Assembly (NCBI RefSeq): GCF_014844035.1
Contig: NZ_CP062159.1
Location: forward strand, 1,116,001 to 1,180,000
DNA from: Flavobacterium sp. MDT1-60
Lineage (GTDB): Bacteria > Bacteroidota > Bacteroidia > Flavobacteriales > Flavobacteriaceae
Reading direction: 5' to 3'
Length of the DNA: 64,000 nt
Part shown: piece after piece, positions 28,065 to 36,795 of the stretch
Numbering within the stretch: position 1 is the stretch's first letter
Layout: each line of letters begins with the position of its first letter
Translations under genes and position numbers: made by a program
Notes under the pieces: generated by a model
Seen by the model: only the letters and a program-made list of their open reading frames with translations
Told to the model about the DNA's origin: nothing
Databases searched by the model: none

Positions 28065-28553
28065 TTATAGTTTTTCGAGAAACGAATTAATTCCTGCTTC
28101 ATCCATTTGAACCACTTGCCAGTCTTCAAGAATTCTTGCGCCTGAATTCTTATAAAAATTAACTGCCGGTGTATTCCAGTCTAAAACGTTCCACTCAATT
28201 CTTCTGACATTATCTCTTTTTCCTTGTTGCATAATTTCAGCATAAAGTGCAGATCCTAGACCTGTACCACGCATTTTTTCTTTCACAATTAAATCTTCAA
28301 GATGTATTGTTTTTCCTTTCCAGGTTGAGTAACGGTAATAGTATAATGCGATTCCAACAATTTCTTTCTGTTTTTCCTCATTTTCAATTTCTGCTACAAA
28401 AACATGAAATAATGGTTTTTCACCAAAGCCATCACGCACTAAATCTTCTTCGGTTATTACAACAGCTTCCGGTTCTTTTTCGAATATTGCCAACTCCTGT
28501 ATCAATCCTAAAACTGATTTCATGTCTTCAGGATTTCCTTTTCTAATATTCAT
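28065..28553 (-). CDS. GNAT-family N-acetyltransferase (diamine/thialysine type)
   Basis: 162 residues of a single GNAT fold: N-terminal MNIRKGNPEDMKSVLGLIQE, acceptor loop FEKEPEAVVITEEDLVRDGF, central IHLEDLIV, acetyl-CoA loop KMRGTGLGSALYAEI, and WNVLDWNTPAVNFYKNSGA. This matches spermidine/spermine or thialysine acetyltransferase-like proteins, which acetylate small primary amines with acetyl-CoA in the cytoplasm. The exact substrate cannot be read. Monocistronic, with a 263-base spacer shared with the divergent fbp gene. Confidence 0.85.
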   Translation of the reverse strand: MNIRKGNPEDMKSVLGLIQELAIFEKEPEAVVITEEDLVRDGFGEKPLFHVFVAEIENEEKQKEIVGIALYYYRYSTWKGKTIHLEDLIVKEKMRGTGLGSALYAEIMQQGKRDNVRRIEWNVLDWNTPAVNFYKNSGARILEDWQVVQMDEAGINSFLEKL

Positions 28554-28816
28554 AATGATAAAATTTATTCTTTTGTACTATAATACAGTATTACCTTCCT
28601 CTCAACGCGTTTCTTTACGTAAACCTTTTCTTAAGGGCAATTTCTATATTCTTATTATTAAGTGTTTATTAGCTAAAAAAGTGTGTTTTTACTACGTGCT
28701 TTGTATCTTTAATTAGCAAATATACAATAGTAGCAAACTAACAAAATAATTTTTAAATCATTCTCACAAAATAAGCGATATTTGTGACTTAAAATTAAAA
28801 CTATAACGATATAGCA

Positions 28817-29824
28817 ATGGAAGAACGCAATAAAACACTGGGAGAGTTTATTATTGAGAACCAAAAAGCATTTCAGTATTCGTCGGGGGAGCTTTCCCGA
28901 ATTATCAACTCGATACGTTTGGCAGCAAAGGTTGTCAACTATAAAGTAAACAAGGCTGGATTAGTCGATATTATTGGCGCTGCAGGCGAACAAAATATTC
29001 AGGGCGAAGACCAGCAAAAATTAGATGTGTATGCCAACGAAGTATTTATCCAGACGTTAATAAATCGTGAGATTGTCTGTGGAATTGCTTCTGAAGAAAA
29101 CGACGAATTTATTACTGTCAAGGGGAGCGACAACAGTAATAATAATAAGTACGTGATCTTAATGGATCCGCTTGACGGATCTTCAAACATTGATGTAAAT
29201 GTTTCTTTGGGAACTATTTTTTCTGTTTTTAGAAGAATAACGCCAATTGGAACTCCGGTAACAAGCGAGGATTTTTTACAACCGGGAATCAATCAGGTAG
29301 CAGCAGGTTATGTAATTTACGGAACATCCACAATGCTGGTTTATACAACCGGACATGGTGTAAACGGTTTTACATTAAACCCGGCAATCGGAACATTTTA
29401 TCTTTCACATCCAAATATGCAATTTCCAAAAGACGGACATATTTATTCGGTAAACGAAGGGAATTATGTTCATTTTCCACAGGGAGTAAAAAATTACATT
29501 AAATATTGTCAACGCGAAGAAGATGACAGACCTTATACTTCAAGATACATTGGAAGTTTAGTTTCTGATTTTCATCGAAATATGATCAAAGGCGGAATTT
29601 ATATTTATCCGACAAGTTCAAAAGCACCAAAAGGGAAATTACGTTTATTATATGAATGTAATCCTATGGCATTTATTGCTGAACAGGCTGGAGGAAAAGC
29701 GACAGATGGTTTTGGAAGAATTATGGAAATCCAGCCAACTGAATTGCACCAGAGAGTTCCGTTCTTCTGTGGAAGTCAAAATATGGTTGAAAAAGCCGAA
29801 GAGTTTATGGCAGAAGCTGAATAG
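28817..29824 (+). CDS. fbp: Fructose-1,6-bisphosphatase, class I
   Basis: 335 residues, normal for class I enzymes. It hydrolyses fructose 1,6-bisphosphate to fructose 6-phosphate in gluconeogenesis. Metal and substrate motifs: [27 protein letters not shown], the signature [54 protein letters not shown] and [10 protein letters not shown]. Monocistronic, closed by a good terminator. Confidence is high because every family block is present. Confidence 0.97.
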   Translation: MEERNKTLGEFIIENQKAFQYSSGELSRIINSIRLAAKVVNYKVNKAGLVDIIGAAGEQNIQGEDQQKLDVYANEVFIQTLINREIVCGIASEENDEFITVKGSDNSNNNKYVILMDPLDGSSNIDVNVSLGTIFSVFRRITPIGTPVTSEDFLQPGINQVAAGYVIYGTSTMLVYTTGHGVNGFTLNPAIGTFYLSHPNMQFPKDGHIYSVNEGNYVHFPQGVKNYIKYCQREEDDRPYTSRYIGSLVSDFHRNMIKGGIYIYPTSSKAPKGKLRLLYECNPMAFIAEQAGGKATDGFGRIMEIQPTELHQRVPFFCGSQNMVEKAEEFMAEAE

Positions 29825-29879
29825 TTTTCAGTCACAGCTTTCAGTCTTCAGTCTCAGATTCGACTATGAAATAAATAGC

Positions 29880-29916
29880 AAACCCGACAGGATTTTAATA
29901 AAAACCTGTCGGGTTT
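29880..29916 (+). terminator. Terminator of fbp
   Basis: 12-bp perfect stem, AAACCCGACAGG with CCTGTCGGGTTT, around a 13-base A/T loop. It ends in a T-rich stretch 90 bases past the fbp stop. Confidence 0.8.
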
Positions 29917-29986
29917 ATCCGGTTAATTTCGATATAAGTTTTCTACTCCGTTCAAAAACAGTAAACGGCGACTAAAAATCTGAATA

Positions 29987-30418
29987 TTATTTATGCATAT
30001 GTTGCATTTCATAAATAAAAGTATCCCCGTCAACTTTTTGGTCTACTAATGACAATGCTTTTGCAATGATATAATCCACGTTACTTGGAGTAAATCCTAA
30101 AGCAACACTTATCTTTTTTAATAGTACTTCTTGTTTGTCTTCAAGATGATGATCAACATGTACCATTCTGGTTAAATCATATAAACGCTCTAAACGCTGA
30201 ACATATGAATAAGGCGGATTAATTGGATATTTTAATGGATCGCTAAGAATTTCTTCGTACTCAGACTCTGTGATTTCTAAACGTGTAGCTAATTTATCTA
30301 AGAAACTTTTTTCTTCAGGATATACAACTCCATCTGCTAATGCTACGCGAACAATAGCTGAAAAGTGTCCTTTGTTTCTTTGTTTGAATTCGCTATCAAA
30401 TAATTCTGAAAATGACAT
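29987..30418 (-). CDS. TerB-like protein
   Basis: 143 residues, all-helical. FSAIVRVALADGVVYPEEKS, then FLDKLATRLEITESEYEEI, match the TerB/DjlA-type domain, with the acidic ADGxxxxEE motif that can bind metal. MVHVDHHLEDKQEVLLKKIS repeats the pattern. The family is linked to tellurite-resistance gene products, but isolated copies in Bacteroidetes have no proven role. I used the ATG giving MSFSELFDSEFK; the longer frame adds only seven residues. Cytoplasmic. Converges with fbp. Confidence 0.8.
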   Translation of the reverse strand: MSFSELFDSEFKQRNKGHFSAIVRVALADGVVYPEEKSFLDKLATRLEITESEYEEILSDPLKYPINPPYSYVQRLERLYDLTRMVHVDHHLEDKQEVLLKKISVALGFTPSNVDYIIAKALSLVDQKVDGDTFIYEMQHMHK

Positions 30419-30590
30419 AATTATAAAGTTTTTTATCATGCAAAGATAAATCTTATTTTAAATTATTAATTTTAATTTTCTCATAAAATTTAACTTATTT
30501 TTCTACGTTGATTTAATATCGGGGTTTCTTGAATTTTCAAAATAAATCGTAAGTTTACATCCCCTTAATCAATTAATACCATTACCCCCT

Positions 30591-31184
30591 ATGTCAGAAT
30601 TTTGGATTTATTTTCAGATAGGATTAAAACACGTTTTAGATATCCATGCCTACGATCACGTTCTTTTTTTAATCGCCTTAACGATTCCGTATTTGTTTAA
30701 AGACTGGAAACGTATTTTGCTTTTGGTCTCTCTTTTTACAATCGGTCATACCTTGGCTTTGCTGCTTTCTGTCTTTGGAATTATTGCTATAAAAGTAAAT
30801 ATAGTCGAATTTTTAATTCCGATTACCATTTTAATAACAGCAGTATATCATCTTTTTACAGCTGGAAAAGCGACTAAAAATGAAGGTGTAAATTTAATTT
30901 TTATGGTGACGCTGTTTTTCGGAATCATACACGGACTTGGTTTTTCAAACTATTTTAAAACCATTTTAGGTGGTTCGCCAAGCTCAAAATTATTACCTTT
31001 AGGCGAATTTGCACTAGGAATTGAAGTAGCGCAGTTAATTGTGGTTTTTGTGGTTTTGATACTATCCTATATTGTGCAGACCGTGTTTCGTTTTTCAAAA
31101 CGCGATTGGGCACTTGTAATGTCGGCTTTTATTATCGGAGTTGTGATTCCGATGATTATTGAAAGCCCAATTTGGAACAGATAA
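30591..31184 (+). CDS. HupE/UreJ-like membrane protein
   Basis: 197 residues with six to seven hydrophobic helices. The N-terminus carries IGLKHVLDIHAYDHVLFLIA, then FTIGHTLALLL and FGIIHGLGFSNYF, with conserved His residues on helices as in HupE/UreJ nickel or cobalt permease-like proteins. Metal transport is the family suggestion only, as no hydrogenase or urease genes are nearby. It is followed within five bases by the dCMP deaminase gene and then ctpA, forming a rightward operon. Confidence 0.8.
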   Translation: MSEFWIYFQIGLKHVLDIHAYDHVLFLIALTIPYLFKDWKRILLLVSLFTIGHTLALLLSVFGIIAIKVNIVEFLIPITILITAVYHLFTAGKATKNEGVNLIFMVTLFFGIIHGLGFSNYFKTILGGSPSSKLLPLGEFALGIEVAQLIVVFVVLILSYIVQTVFRFSKRDWALVMSAFIIGVVIPMIIESPIWNR

Positions 31185-31189
31185 AATAA

Positions 31190-31621
31190 ATGGACTTAAA
31201 AAAAATAAATAAGTACGATAAAGCGTACCTTCGTATTGCCAAGGAATGGGGGGCACTCTCTTACTGCAAACGTAAACAGGTAGGAGCTATTATCGTAAAA
31301 GACCGAATGATTATTTCTGACGGATACAACGGAACACCATCGGGATTTGAAAATTGCTGCGAAGACGAAGAAGGATTAACCCGCTGGGAAGTTCTCCATG
31401 CCGAAGCAAATGCAATTCTAAAAGTGGCCAGATCAACACAATCTTGTGAAGGTGCTACTTTGTATATTACACTTTCGCCCTGTAAAGAATGTAGTAAACT
31501 AATACATCAGTCTGGGATAAAAAGAGTGGTTTACCAAAACGGATATCGTGATGATTCAGGAATTCAATTTTTATTAAAAGCAGGTGTCGAAGTCGAACAT
31601 ATTCCTGTTTTAGAAGAGTAA
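31190..31621 (+). CDS. dCMP deaminase
   Basis: 143 residues. Zinc-dependent deaminase motifs HAEAN (His ligand and catalytic Glu) and PCKEC (two Cys ligands) are present, with GYNGTPSGFENCCEDEEG typical of the dCMP branch. It makes dUMP for thymidylate synthesis. The stop codon TAA shares a base with the ATG of the protease gene (TAATG-type junction at 31619-31624), so translation is probably coupled. Confidence 0.93.
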   Translation: MDLKKINKYDKAYLRIAKEWGALSYCKRKQVGAIIVKDRMIISDGYNGTPSGFENCCEDEEGLTRWEVLHAEANAILKVARSTQSCEGATLYITLSPCKECSKLIHQSGIKRVVYQNGYRDDSGIQFLLKAGVEVEHIPVLEE

Positions 31622-33202
31622 ATGAAATTTAATTCGAAATATTTACCAATCGTGATCGGAGCGACTTTTGCTCTGGGAACTGTCCTCGGAAGCCTGATGA
31701 ATGCTCCCGTTGATGATGGCCTTTTGGCTAAAAATTACTCTAAAACCAAACTCAATAAACTGATCGATTTTATTAATAATGAATATGTCGACAGTATCAA
31801 TACAGATTCAATTGTAAACCTGACAGTTGATAATATTTTATCCAAATTAGACCCGCACTCTGTTTATATTCCGCCAAGCGAACAGGCAGAAGTGGCGGAA
31901 AGTATGAAAGGTGATTTCGTTGGAATCGGAATTAATTTTTATATGTATAAAGATTCGGTTGCGATTATAAAACCAATTGAAAACGGCCCTTCGGCGAAAG
32001 CCGGAATAAAATCGGGTGACCGAATTTTATTTGCAGGAAAAACGAAATTATTTGGCAGAAAATTGCCTTCAGATAGTTTATTTTCTAAATTAAAAGGGCT
32101 ACAAGGTTCGGAAATCGAATTAACCGTTTTTAGAAAATCGGAACAAAAGAAACTGAAGTTTAAAGTAAAAAGAGATGTTATTCCGATAAAAAGTGTCGAT
32201 GCCTCTTTATTGCTTGGAAATAGTACAGGTTACATCAAAATTAATCGTTTTGCTGAAACTACTTTTAAAGAATTCAAAACCGGCTTGACAAGATTAAAAC
32301 AAAGTGGTGCACAATCGCTTGTAATTGATCTTCGTGACAACGGAGGTGGTTATATGGAAGAAGCGGTGGCTATTGCCGATGAATTTTTGAAAGACAAACA
32401 ATTAATCGTTTTTACCAAAAATAAAAATGGAACAACAGAGAAAACATATGCGACAAAAGCCGGAAGTTTTGAAACCGGAAAAGTATATGTTTTGATTAAT
32501 GAAAATAGCGCATCTGCAAGTGAAATTTTAGCAGGAGCATTACAAGATAACGATCGCGGAATTATTGTCGGACGTCGTTCTTTCGGAAAAGGTTTAGTGC
32601 AGCGCGAAATGGATTTCAACGACGGATCTGCGGTACGTTTAACAGTGGCGCGCTATTATACGCCAACAGGAAGATCGATTCAAAAACCTTATAAAAAAGG
32701 AAACGAAGAATATTTTAAAGAATCGGAATCTCGTGTAAAATCAGGTGAACTTTATGCTAAAGACAGTATAAAAGTAGCTGATTCATTAAAATTTAAAACA
32801 CCAAAAGGTAAAATCGTATACGGCGGCGGCGGAATCGTTCCCGATGTTTTTGTTCCGATGGAAGCAGAACACGGAAATGAAAACGTTGGATATTTACTTC
32901 AAACCGGAGTCGTGGGTCATTTTGTTTTTGAAGAATTGGATAAAAACCGAAAAGCTTTTGCCGGACTTAAGTTTAATGAGTTTTTAGTCGAAATGAAAAA
33001 CTCGGATGTTTATTTTAAGAAATTCAAAAACTATATTTTTATGACTGGTCTGGATTTAAAATTAGACAAGACCAAAGCTTTAGTAAACCGTTATATTACT
33101 GCCGAATTTGCCAGACAATTATATGGTGAAATATATTACTACGACGTGATTTTGAAAGAAGATGCGATGATTAAAGCAGTTCAGAATCCGAAGAAAAAAT
33201 AA
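31622..33202 (+). CDS. Carboxyl-terminal processing protease, S41 family
   Basis: 526 residues. One N-terminal membrane or signal helix, then a PDZ domain at about 85-170 (GIGINFYMYKDSVAIIKPIE, GPSAKAGIKSGDRI). The S41 catalytic core contains GYIKINRFAETTFKEF, LVIDLRDNGGGYMEEAV, NENSASASEILAGALQDNDR (catalytic Ser region near residue 300) and RSFGKGLVQ (catalytic Lys). An extra ~170-residue C-terminal segment is usual in Bacteroidetes copies. It cleaves C-termini of periplasmic proteins. Last gene of the HupE-dCMP deaminase-protease run. Confidence 0.93.
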   Translation: MKFNSKYLPIVIGATFALGTVLGSLMNAPVDDGLLAKNYSKTKLNKLIDFINNEYVDSINTDSIVNLTVDNILSKLDPHSVYIPPSEQAEVAESMKGDFVGIGINFYMYKDSVAIIKPIENGPSAKAGIKSGDRILFAGKTKLFGRKLPSDSLFSKLKGLQGSEIELTVFRKSEQKKLKFKVKRDVIPIKSVDASLLLGNSTGYIKINRFAETTFKEFKTGLTRLKQSGAQSLVIDLRDNGGGYMEEAVAIADEFLKDKQLIVFTKNKNGTTEKTYATKAGSFETGKVYVLINENSASASEILAGALQDNDRGIIVGRRSFGKGLVQREMDFNDGSAVRLTVARYYTPTGRSIQKPYKKGNEEYFKESESRVKSGELYAKDSIKVADSLKFKTPKGKIVYGGGGIVPDVFVPMEAEHGNENVGYLLQTGVVGHFVFEELDKNRKAFAGLKFNEFLVEMKNSDVYFKKFKNYIFMTGLDLKLDKTKALVNRYITAEFARQLYGEIYYYDVILKEDAMIKAVQNPKKK

Positions 33203-33219
33203 CACTAAGTTTTGTTTTG

Positions 33220-33582
33220 ATGAAAAAACAAGTAATAGAAGCAGAAATAGAATTATTGACAGCCATTAAAAATGCAGATGTTTCAGTTTTAGAAAGACTG
33301 CTTCATGATGACTTGCTTTTTAATATGCCTGACGGACAAACAATAAACAAAGAATTTGATTTGCATTCCTATCGTTCCGGTAAAATGAGTATTGATACAC
33401 TCGAGGTTTCAGATCAGGTTGTTAATGTAATTAAAGATTCAGCTGTGGTTTGTGTTACAGTTTCATTAAAAGGAAATTATGAAAATAATCCAATCGAAGG
33501 TACATTTCGTTATATCAGAGTTTGGAAACAATTTCATGATCAGGTAAAAGTGATTGCCGGAAGTTGCATTCAATTACAATAG
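33220..33582 (+). CDS. NTF2-like / DUF4440-type protein
   Basis: 120 residues starting MKKQVIEAEIELLTAIKNAD. The pattern of an N-terminal helix, LLHDDLLFNMPDGQ, a mixed sheet (VVCVTVSLKGNYENNP, GTFRYIRVWKQFHDQVKVIA) and a closing strand fits the cone-shaped NTF2-like fold. Such proteins can be small enzymes, binding proteins or immunity factors. No catalytic residues can be assigned. It follows ctpA by 17 bases, so it may be co-transcribed. Confidence 0.75.
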   Translation: MKKQVIEAEIELLTAIKNADVSVLERLLHDDLLFNMPDGQTINKEFDLHSYRSGKMSIDTLEVSDQVVNVIKDSAVVCVTVSLKGNYENNPIEGTFRYIRVWKQFHDQVKVIAGSCIQLQ

Positions 33583-33660
33583 AATAATTAATAATAATTT
33601 AAATATTACTTAGCGAACTTCGTGTAAAACCTGGCGAACTTTGCGGTTAAATACACAAAC

Positions 33661-33978
33661 ATGAAAAATCTAAAAAAAGTAAGTTTCCTTGTAGTTTTAA
33701 TGACATTTATAATTTCCTGCACCAGTATGAAGGATACTAAGAGTAATACCGTAACAGGTAAAGTCGATTCAATCGAAGCGGGAAAAGATGGTTATACCGC
33801 TAAAATTTCTACAGCTGCGAAAGAAGTTTATTTCGCAACAATCAGTATAGTAAATGTTGGCGGGCCTCAAAATTACAAACAATTAAAAATTGGAGATAAT
33901 GTTTCTGTAAAAGGAGAAATCTGGAAAACAGAGGATGAAAAACATATCAAAGTAACTGAGATTGTTTCAGTAAAATAA
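33661..33978 (+). CDS. Small lipoprotein
   Basis: 105 residues with lipoprotein signal FIISC (Cys 20). The mature domain of about 75 residues is beta-rich (TVTGKVDSIEAGKDGYTAKI, KIGDNVSVKGEIW, HIKVTEIVSVK) and looks like a small OB-fold. Function is unknown. Monocistronic, preceded by a repeat-like AACTTCGTG/GCGAACTTTGCGG spacer. The next gene converges on it, with a large hairpin between. Confidence 0.7.
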   Translation: MKNLKKVSFLVVLMTFIISCTSMKDTKSNTVTGKVDSIEAGKDGYTAKISTAAKEVYFATISIVNVGGPQNYKQLKIGDNVSVKGEIWKTEDEKHIKVTEIVSVK

Positions 33979-33992
33979 AACAATATAAAATT

Positions 33993-34682
33993 TTAAACCA
34001 TTAAGAGATTAAGGAAAATTAAGACTTTGCGCTTAATAAAACTTAATCTCTTAATGGTTTTTAATATATTGTTAATTTGTCGAATACTATCGTGAGCATG
34101 TGTTTGCACGCCATTATTCCATAAGGTAAGAATATCTGTGGCAACAGCTGCGCCGCTTCCGGCAGCAATGGCTAATTGACTTCTCCAGCCTGCTAAAGTT
34201 CCAATAACATAAATGCCATCGGCGACTTTATGATCGTCGTTTTTAAGCTGAATACGTTGTTTTTCGGGAAGTGCTTTTTTGTGAGGTTCAATATATTGCA
34301 TTAAACCCTCGATATCAAAAGTATTGGCAGATCCTATTCCGATAACGATACTTTTTGTTTTGTATGTGTTTTTATTTGTAGTAACTGTAAATTCAGGATA
34401 AGTACCTTCAACTTTAACTACTTTCTCGTTTGGAATCTGAGTAATGTGAGGATAAGTCATAGCAAGGTCTTGTGTGCTTTCTACAAGTAATTCAGATCCT
34501 AATTTACCAGGTGTTATTCCGTATGCGTTATAGAAGACTGCTTCTTGCAGTGAAGAATTCTTTTGATGGGTGAAGATTCCGATTTTTTTATCGGTTACAA
34601 AAGCTTTGTTTTTGGCAGAACCTAAAACGAGAGCACATGATATTCCTGATACGCCTCCGCCAATAATAAGAACGTCAAACAT
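33993..34682 (-). CDS. FAD/NAD(P)-binding oxidoreductase, thioredoxin-reductase-like
   Basis: 229 residues starting MFDVLIIGGGVSGISCALVL, a complete FAD-binding GxGxxG fold. The other conserved part is GIYVIGTLAGWRSQLAIAAG with SGAAVATDIL, matching the second FAD motif. The NADPH domain and redox CxxC of true thioredoxin reductases are absent, so this is a reduced family member. After HDSIRQ the last ~26 residues read through an intergenic hairpin repeat (33995-34060), suggesting a lost original stop. The start follows the upstream small membrane protein stop within two bases, so the two form an operon. Confidence 0.75.
   Translation of the reverse strand: MFDVLIIGGGVSGISCALVLGSAKNKAFVTDKKIGIFTHQKNSSLQEAVFYNAYGITPGKLGSELLVESTQDLAMTYPHITQIPNEKVVKVEGTYPEFTVTTNKNTYKTKSIVIGIGSANTFDIEGLMQYIEPHKKALPEKQRIQLKNDDHKVADGIYVIGTLAGWRSQLAIAAGSGAAVATDILTLWNNGVQTHAHDSIRQINNILKTIKRLSFIKRKVLIFLNLLMV
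33995..34060. repeat. Large intergenic inverted repeat
   Basis: 19-base perfect arms, AAACCATTAAGAGATTAAG at 33995-34013 and its complement at 34042-34060, with a 28-base loop. The right-arm sequence recurs upstream of phoR (7223-7238). It overlaps the 3' end of the oxidoreductase gene and lies downstream of the convergent lipoprotein gene, so it may terminate both. Confidence 0.8.
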
Positions 34683-34683
34683 A

Positions 34684-34887
34684 TTATCTGTTGTCGTGCA
34701 TTTTTTCTTCAATTCTTTTTGAAATTCTAAAAATCAAAAGAATCAATACTGCGCAAAATGCCGCCGCGATTCCAATAAGCGCAACACCACTATCTCCCTG
34801 AAAAGGATTTTTGAAGTCTAATTGCGTAATATTAAAAACAATTAAAGCTAATGCTAAAAGCACTAAGATTGAAGTAAAGATTTTCAT
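34684..34887 (-). CDS. Small two-helix membrane protein
   Basis: 67 residues from the ATG giving MKIFTSILVLLALALIVFN. Two hydrophobic helices (about 4-18 and 36-54) are joined by LDFKNPFQGDSGVA, with a charged tail (RISKRIEEKMHDNR). Its stop lies two bases from the start of the oxidoreductase gene. Function is unknown; co-occurrence with that enzyme suggests a shared role. Confidence 0.65.
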   Translation of the reverse strand: MKIFTSILVLLALALIVFNITQLDFKNPFQGDSGVALIGIAAAFCAVLILLIFRISKRIEEKMHDNR

Positions 34888-34993
34888 AGGGTTGTTTGTT
34901 TGTCTAAAAATTAAACTAGAACTTCCTGCATATATCAAATATGTTAAAATTCTGTTTTAGAAATTTTATGGGGTAAATTTATAAAAATATCCG

Positions 34994-35572
34994 TTAGACG
35001 AACAAACCTTTAACATTAGCAGCGAATAATTTAACAGCAATTGCTAAAAGTATGACTCCAAATGTCTTGCGAACCACACCAAGCCCATTTTCTCCTAATA
35101 AATTTTCGATTTTTTTAGAAGATTTTAAAACGATATAAACCAATATAATATTCAATAATATGGCAATAATGATATTGATAGTATGAAATTGAGATCGGAG
35201 TGAGAGTAAAGTAGTCATTGTTCCTGCTCCGGCAATTAATGGGAAAGCCAATGGAACAATAGATGCTGAACCAGGTTCTTCGTCACGGTAGATTCTAATT
35301 CCCAAAATCATTTCCAAAGCCAGAAAGAATAATACAAAAGAACCGGCAACGGCAAAAGAATGCACGTCAATTCCGATAAGATTTAGCAAACCTTCTCCAA
35401 CGAAAAGAAAAACAATCATAATTAGTCCGGCTACAATCGAAGCTTTTTCAGATTCAATATGTCCCACTTTTGCTCTTAGATTGACAATAATCGGAATAGA
35501 TCCTACAATATCAATTACAGCGAAAAGCACCATTCCAACAGTAATAATTTCTTTAAAGTCAATTTCTAACAT
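34994..35572 (-). CDS. MarC-family integral membrane protein
   Basis: 192 residues with six hydrophobic helices. Family motifs: FAVIDIVGSIPIIV, VAGLIMIVFLFVGEGLLNLI, EDPGSASIVPLAFPLIAGAG-like block (here EEPGSASIVPLAFPLIAGAG) and GVVRKTFGVILLAIAVKLFA. Once thought an antibiotic-resistance factor, the family has no settled function. Monocistronic. The sequence is full length. Confidence 0.9.
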   Translation of the reverse strand: MLEIDFKEIITVGMVLFAVIDIVGSIPIIVNLRAKVGHIESEKASIVAGLIMIVFLFVGEGLLNLIGIDVHSFAVAGSFVLFFLALEMILGIRIYRDEEPGSASIVPLAFPLIAGAGTMTTLLSLRSQFHTINIIIAILLNIILVYIVLKSSKKIENLLGENGLGVVRKTFGVILLAIAVKLFAANVKGLFV

Positions 35573-35735
35573 ATTAGTTTGATTTTAAGGGTTTAAAATT
35601 TTTGCAAAGGTAGATAATAAAGATAGGTGTTTTTTGAATAGAATTCATTTTTGTTATAAAAACATGTTTTGTTTGTTATAAAAGTGATATTTGTAACAAT
35701 TGTAAGTTTTATCACAGAGTATCGCAAAGATTTTT

Positions 35736-35831
35736 CGCAGAGATTCACAAAGATTTAATGGTAAAAAGAGAAAAAAACAAATTATTCTTTGTGAATCTCT
35801 GTGGAAGCCTCTGTGAATCTTTGTGGTAAAT
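35736..35831. repeat. CACAGAGATTCACAAAG-type intergenic repeat
   Basis: Arms CGCAGAGATTCACAAAG (35736-35752) and CTTTGTGAATCTCTGTG (35787-35803) are inverted with one mismatch, and further partial copies follow (CTCTGTGAATCTTTGTGG). No coding frame. It belongs to the class of inverted, near-repetitive spacers also seen at 43379-43472 and 62469-62519. Confidence 0.7.
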
Positions 35832-35852
35832 TTTTTATCCGCTTTCTTTGAC

Positions 35853-35860
35853 TATCTTTG
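35853..35860 (+). promoter_or_regulatory. -7 promoter box of the DUF3109 gene
   Basis: TATCTTTG, a perfect TAnnTTTG match 30 bases before the chosen ATG at 35890. It argues against the upstream in-frame start at 35848, which lies before this box. Confidence 0.6.
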
Positions 35861-35889
35861 CATTTTATAAATTTCAGTACTTTATTATC

Positions 35890-36459
35890 ATGTTTCAATT
35901 AGGGAAAACCATTATTTCAGAAGATATTCTTGAGAAAGAATTTGTGTGCAACTTGTCAGCTTGTAAAGGAGCCTGCTGTGTTGATGGAGATGCCGGTGCG
36001 CCTTTAAGCGAAGCAGAAACTAAAATTCTGGAAGAAATTTACCCAAAAGTAAAACCATTTTTACGCAAGGAAGGAATTGCAGCTATCGAAGCGCAGGGAA
36101 CCTGGGTAAAAGGAACCGATGGTGATCTTGAAACACCGTTAATAGATGAAAAAGATTGTGCTTACGTTATTTTTGACGGAAAAACTGCCCTTTGCGGAAT
36201 TGAGCAAGCTTACAATCAGGGAATCGTAGATTGGAAAAAACCAGTTTCGTGTCATTTATATCCAATCCGTGTGAAAGACTTTACGGAGTTTGCTGCGGTG
36301 AATTATGATAAATGGGATATTTGCGATGATGCCTGTTCTTTAGGTAAAGAATTGGAAGTTCCGGTGTATAAATTTGTGAAAGAAGCCTTGATTCGCCGCT
36401 TTGGTGAAGACTGGTATATGGAACTCGAAAAAGTAGCTGAAGAGCTTAAAAACTCTTAA
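35890..36459 (+). CDS. DUF3109-family Cys-rich protein
   Basis: 189 residues starting [18 protein letters not shown]. The conserved cluster [20 protein letters not shown], with later Cys in [26 protein letters not shown] and [11 protein letters not shown], suggests a bound zinc or Fe-S centre as in YkgJ/DUF3109 proteins. No biochemical role is established. Monocistronic, with a clear promoter box. Confidence 0.85.
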   Translation: MFQLGKTIISEDILEKEFVCNLSACKGACCVDGDAGAPLSEAETKILEEIYPKVKPFLRKEGIAAIEAQGTWVKGTDGDLETPLIDEKDCAYVIFDGKTALCGIEQAYNQGIVDWKKPVSCHLYPIRVKDFTEFAAVNYDKWDICDDACSLGKELEVPVYKFVKEALIRRFGEDWYMELEKVAEELKNS

Positions 36460-36795
36460 AGATTTAAGTGTCCTAATTACATCTTTTCGAGGATATATTT
36501 TAACTCAAAAAATAAAGTTTTAACTCAAAAAAAACTTTTTAAAAACAATTAGAATTTCTTGCTTTTTATTCTAAAAAGTCTATATTTTACAGGGGCTTTA
36601 GGTATGGATGACTATATTAAATGTCTCATTTACAAATATTTAATTATTGTCTGAAAAGTATCTCAATTTTTACGCGTTGTTAAAAACTACATCGAATTGT
36701 GAATAAGTTTGGCTTTCATTTTTGGCTACAAATGACAATCTTTGTAATCGTTCTGAATAAGTAAAAATTCAGCATAAAAATTAAATAAAACAGTC
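36460..36795. promoter_or_regulatory. Long AT-rich region upstream of nrdB
   Basis: 336 bases without a gene. TTTAACTCAAAAAA occurs at 36498-36511 and again at 36518-36531, a 20-base period or two helical turns, which could be a regulator-binding pair. I do not recognise a canonical NrdR box. The rest shows no hairpin or coding frame of note. Confidence 0.35.

Noticed and set aside
29828..29870. GTCTCAG-type words after fbp as a regulatory site
   Set aside because: The same words occur at 61012-61090 in an unrelated spacer, so they look like dispersed repeat material, not an fbp-specific element.
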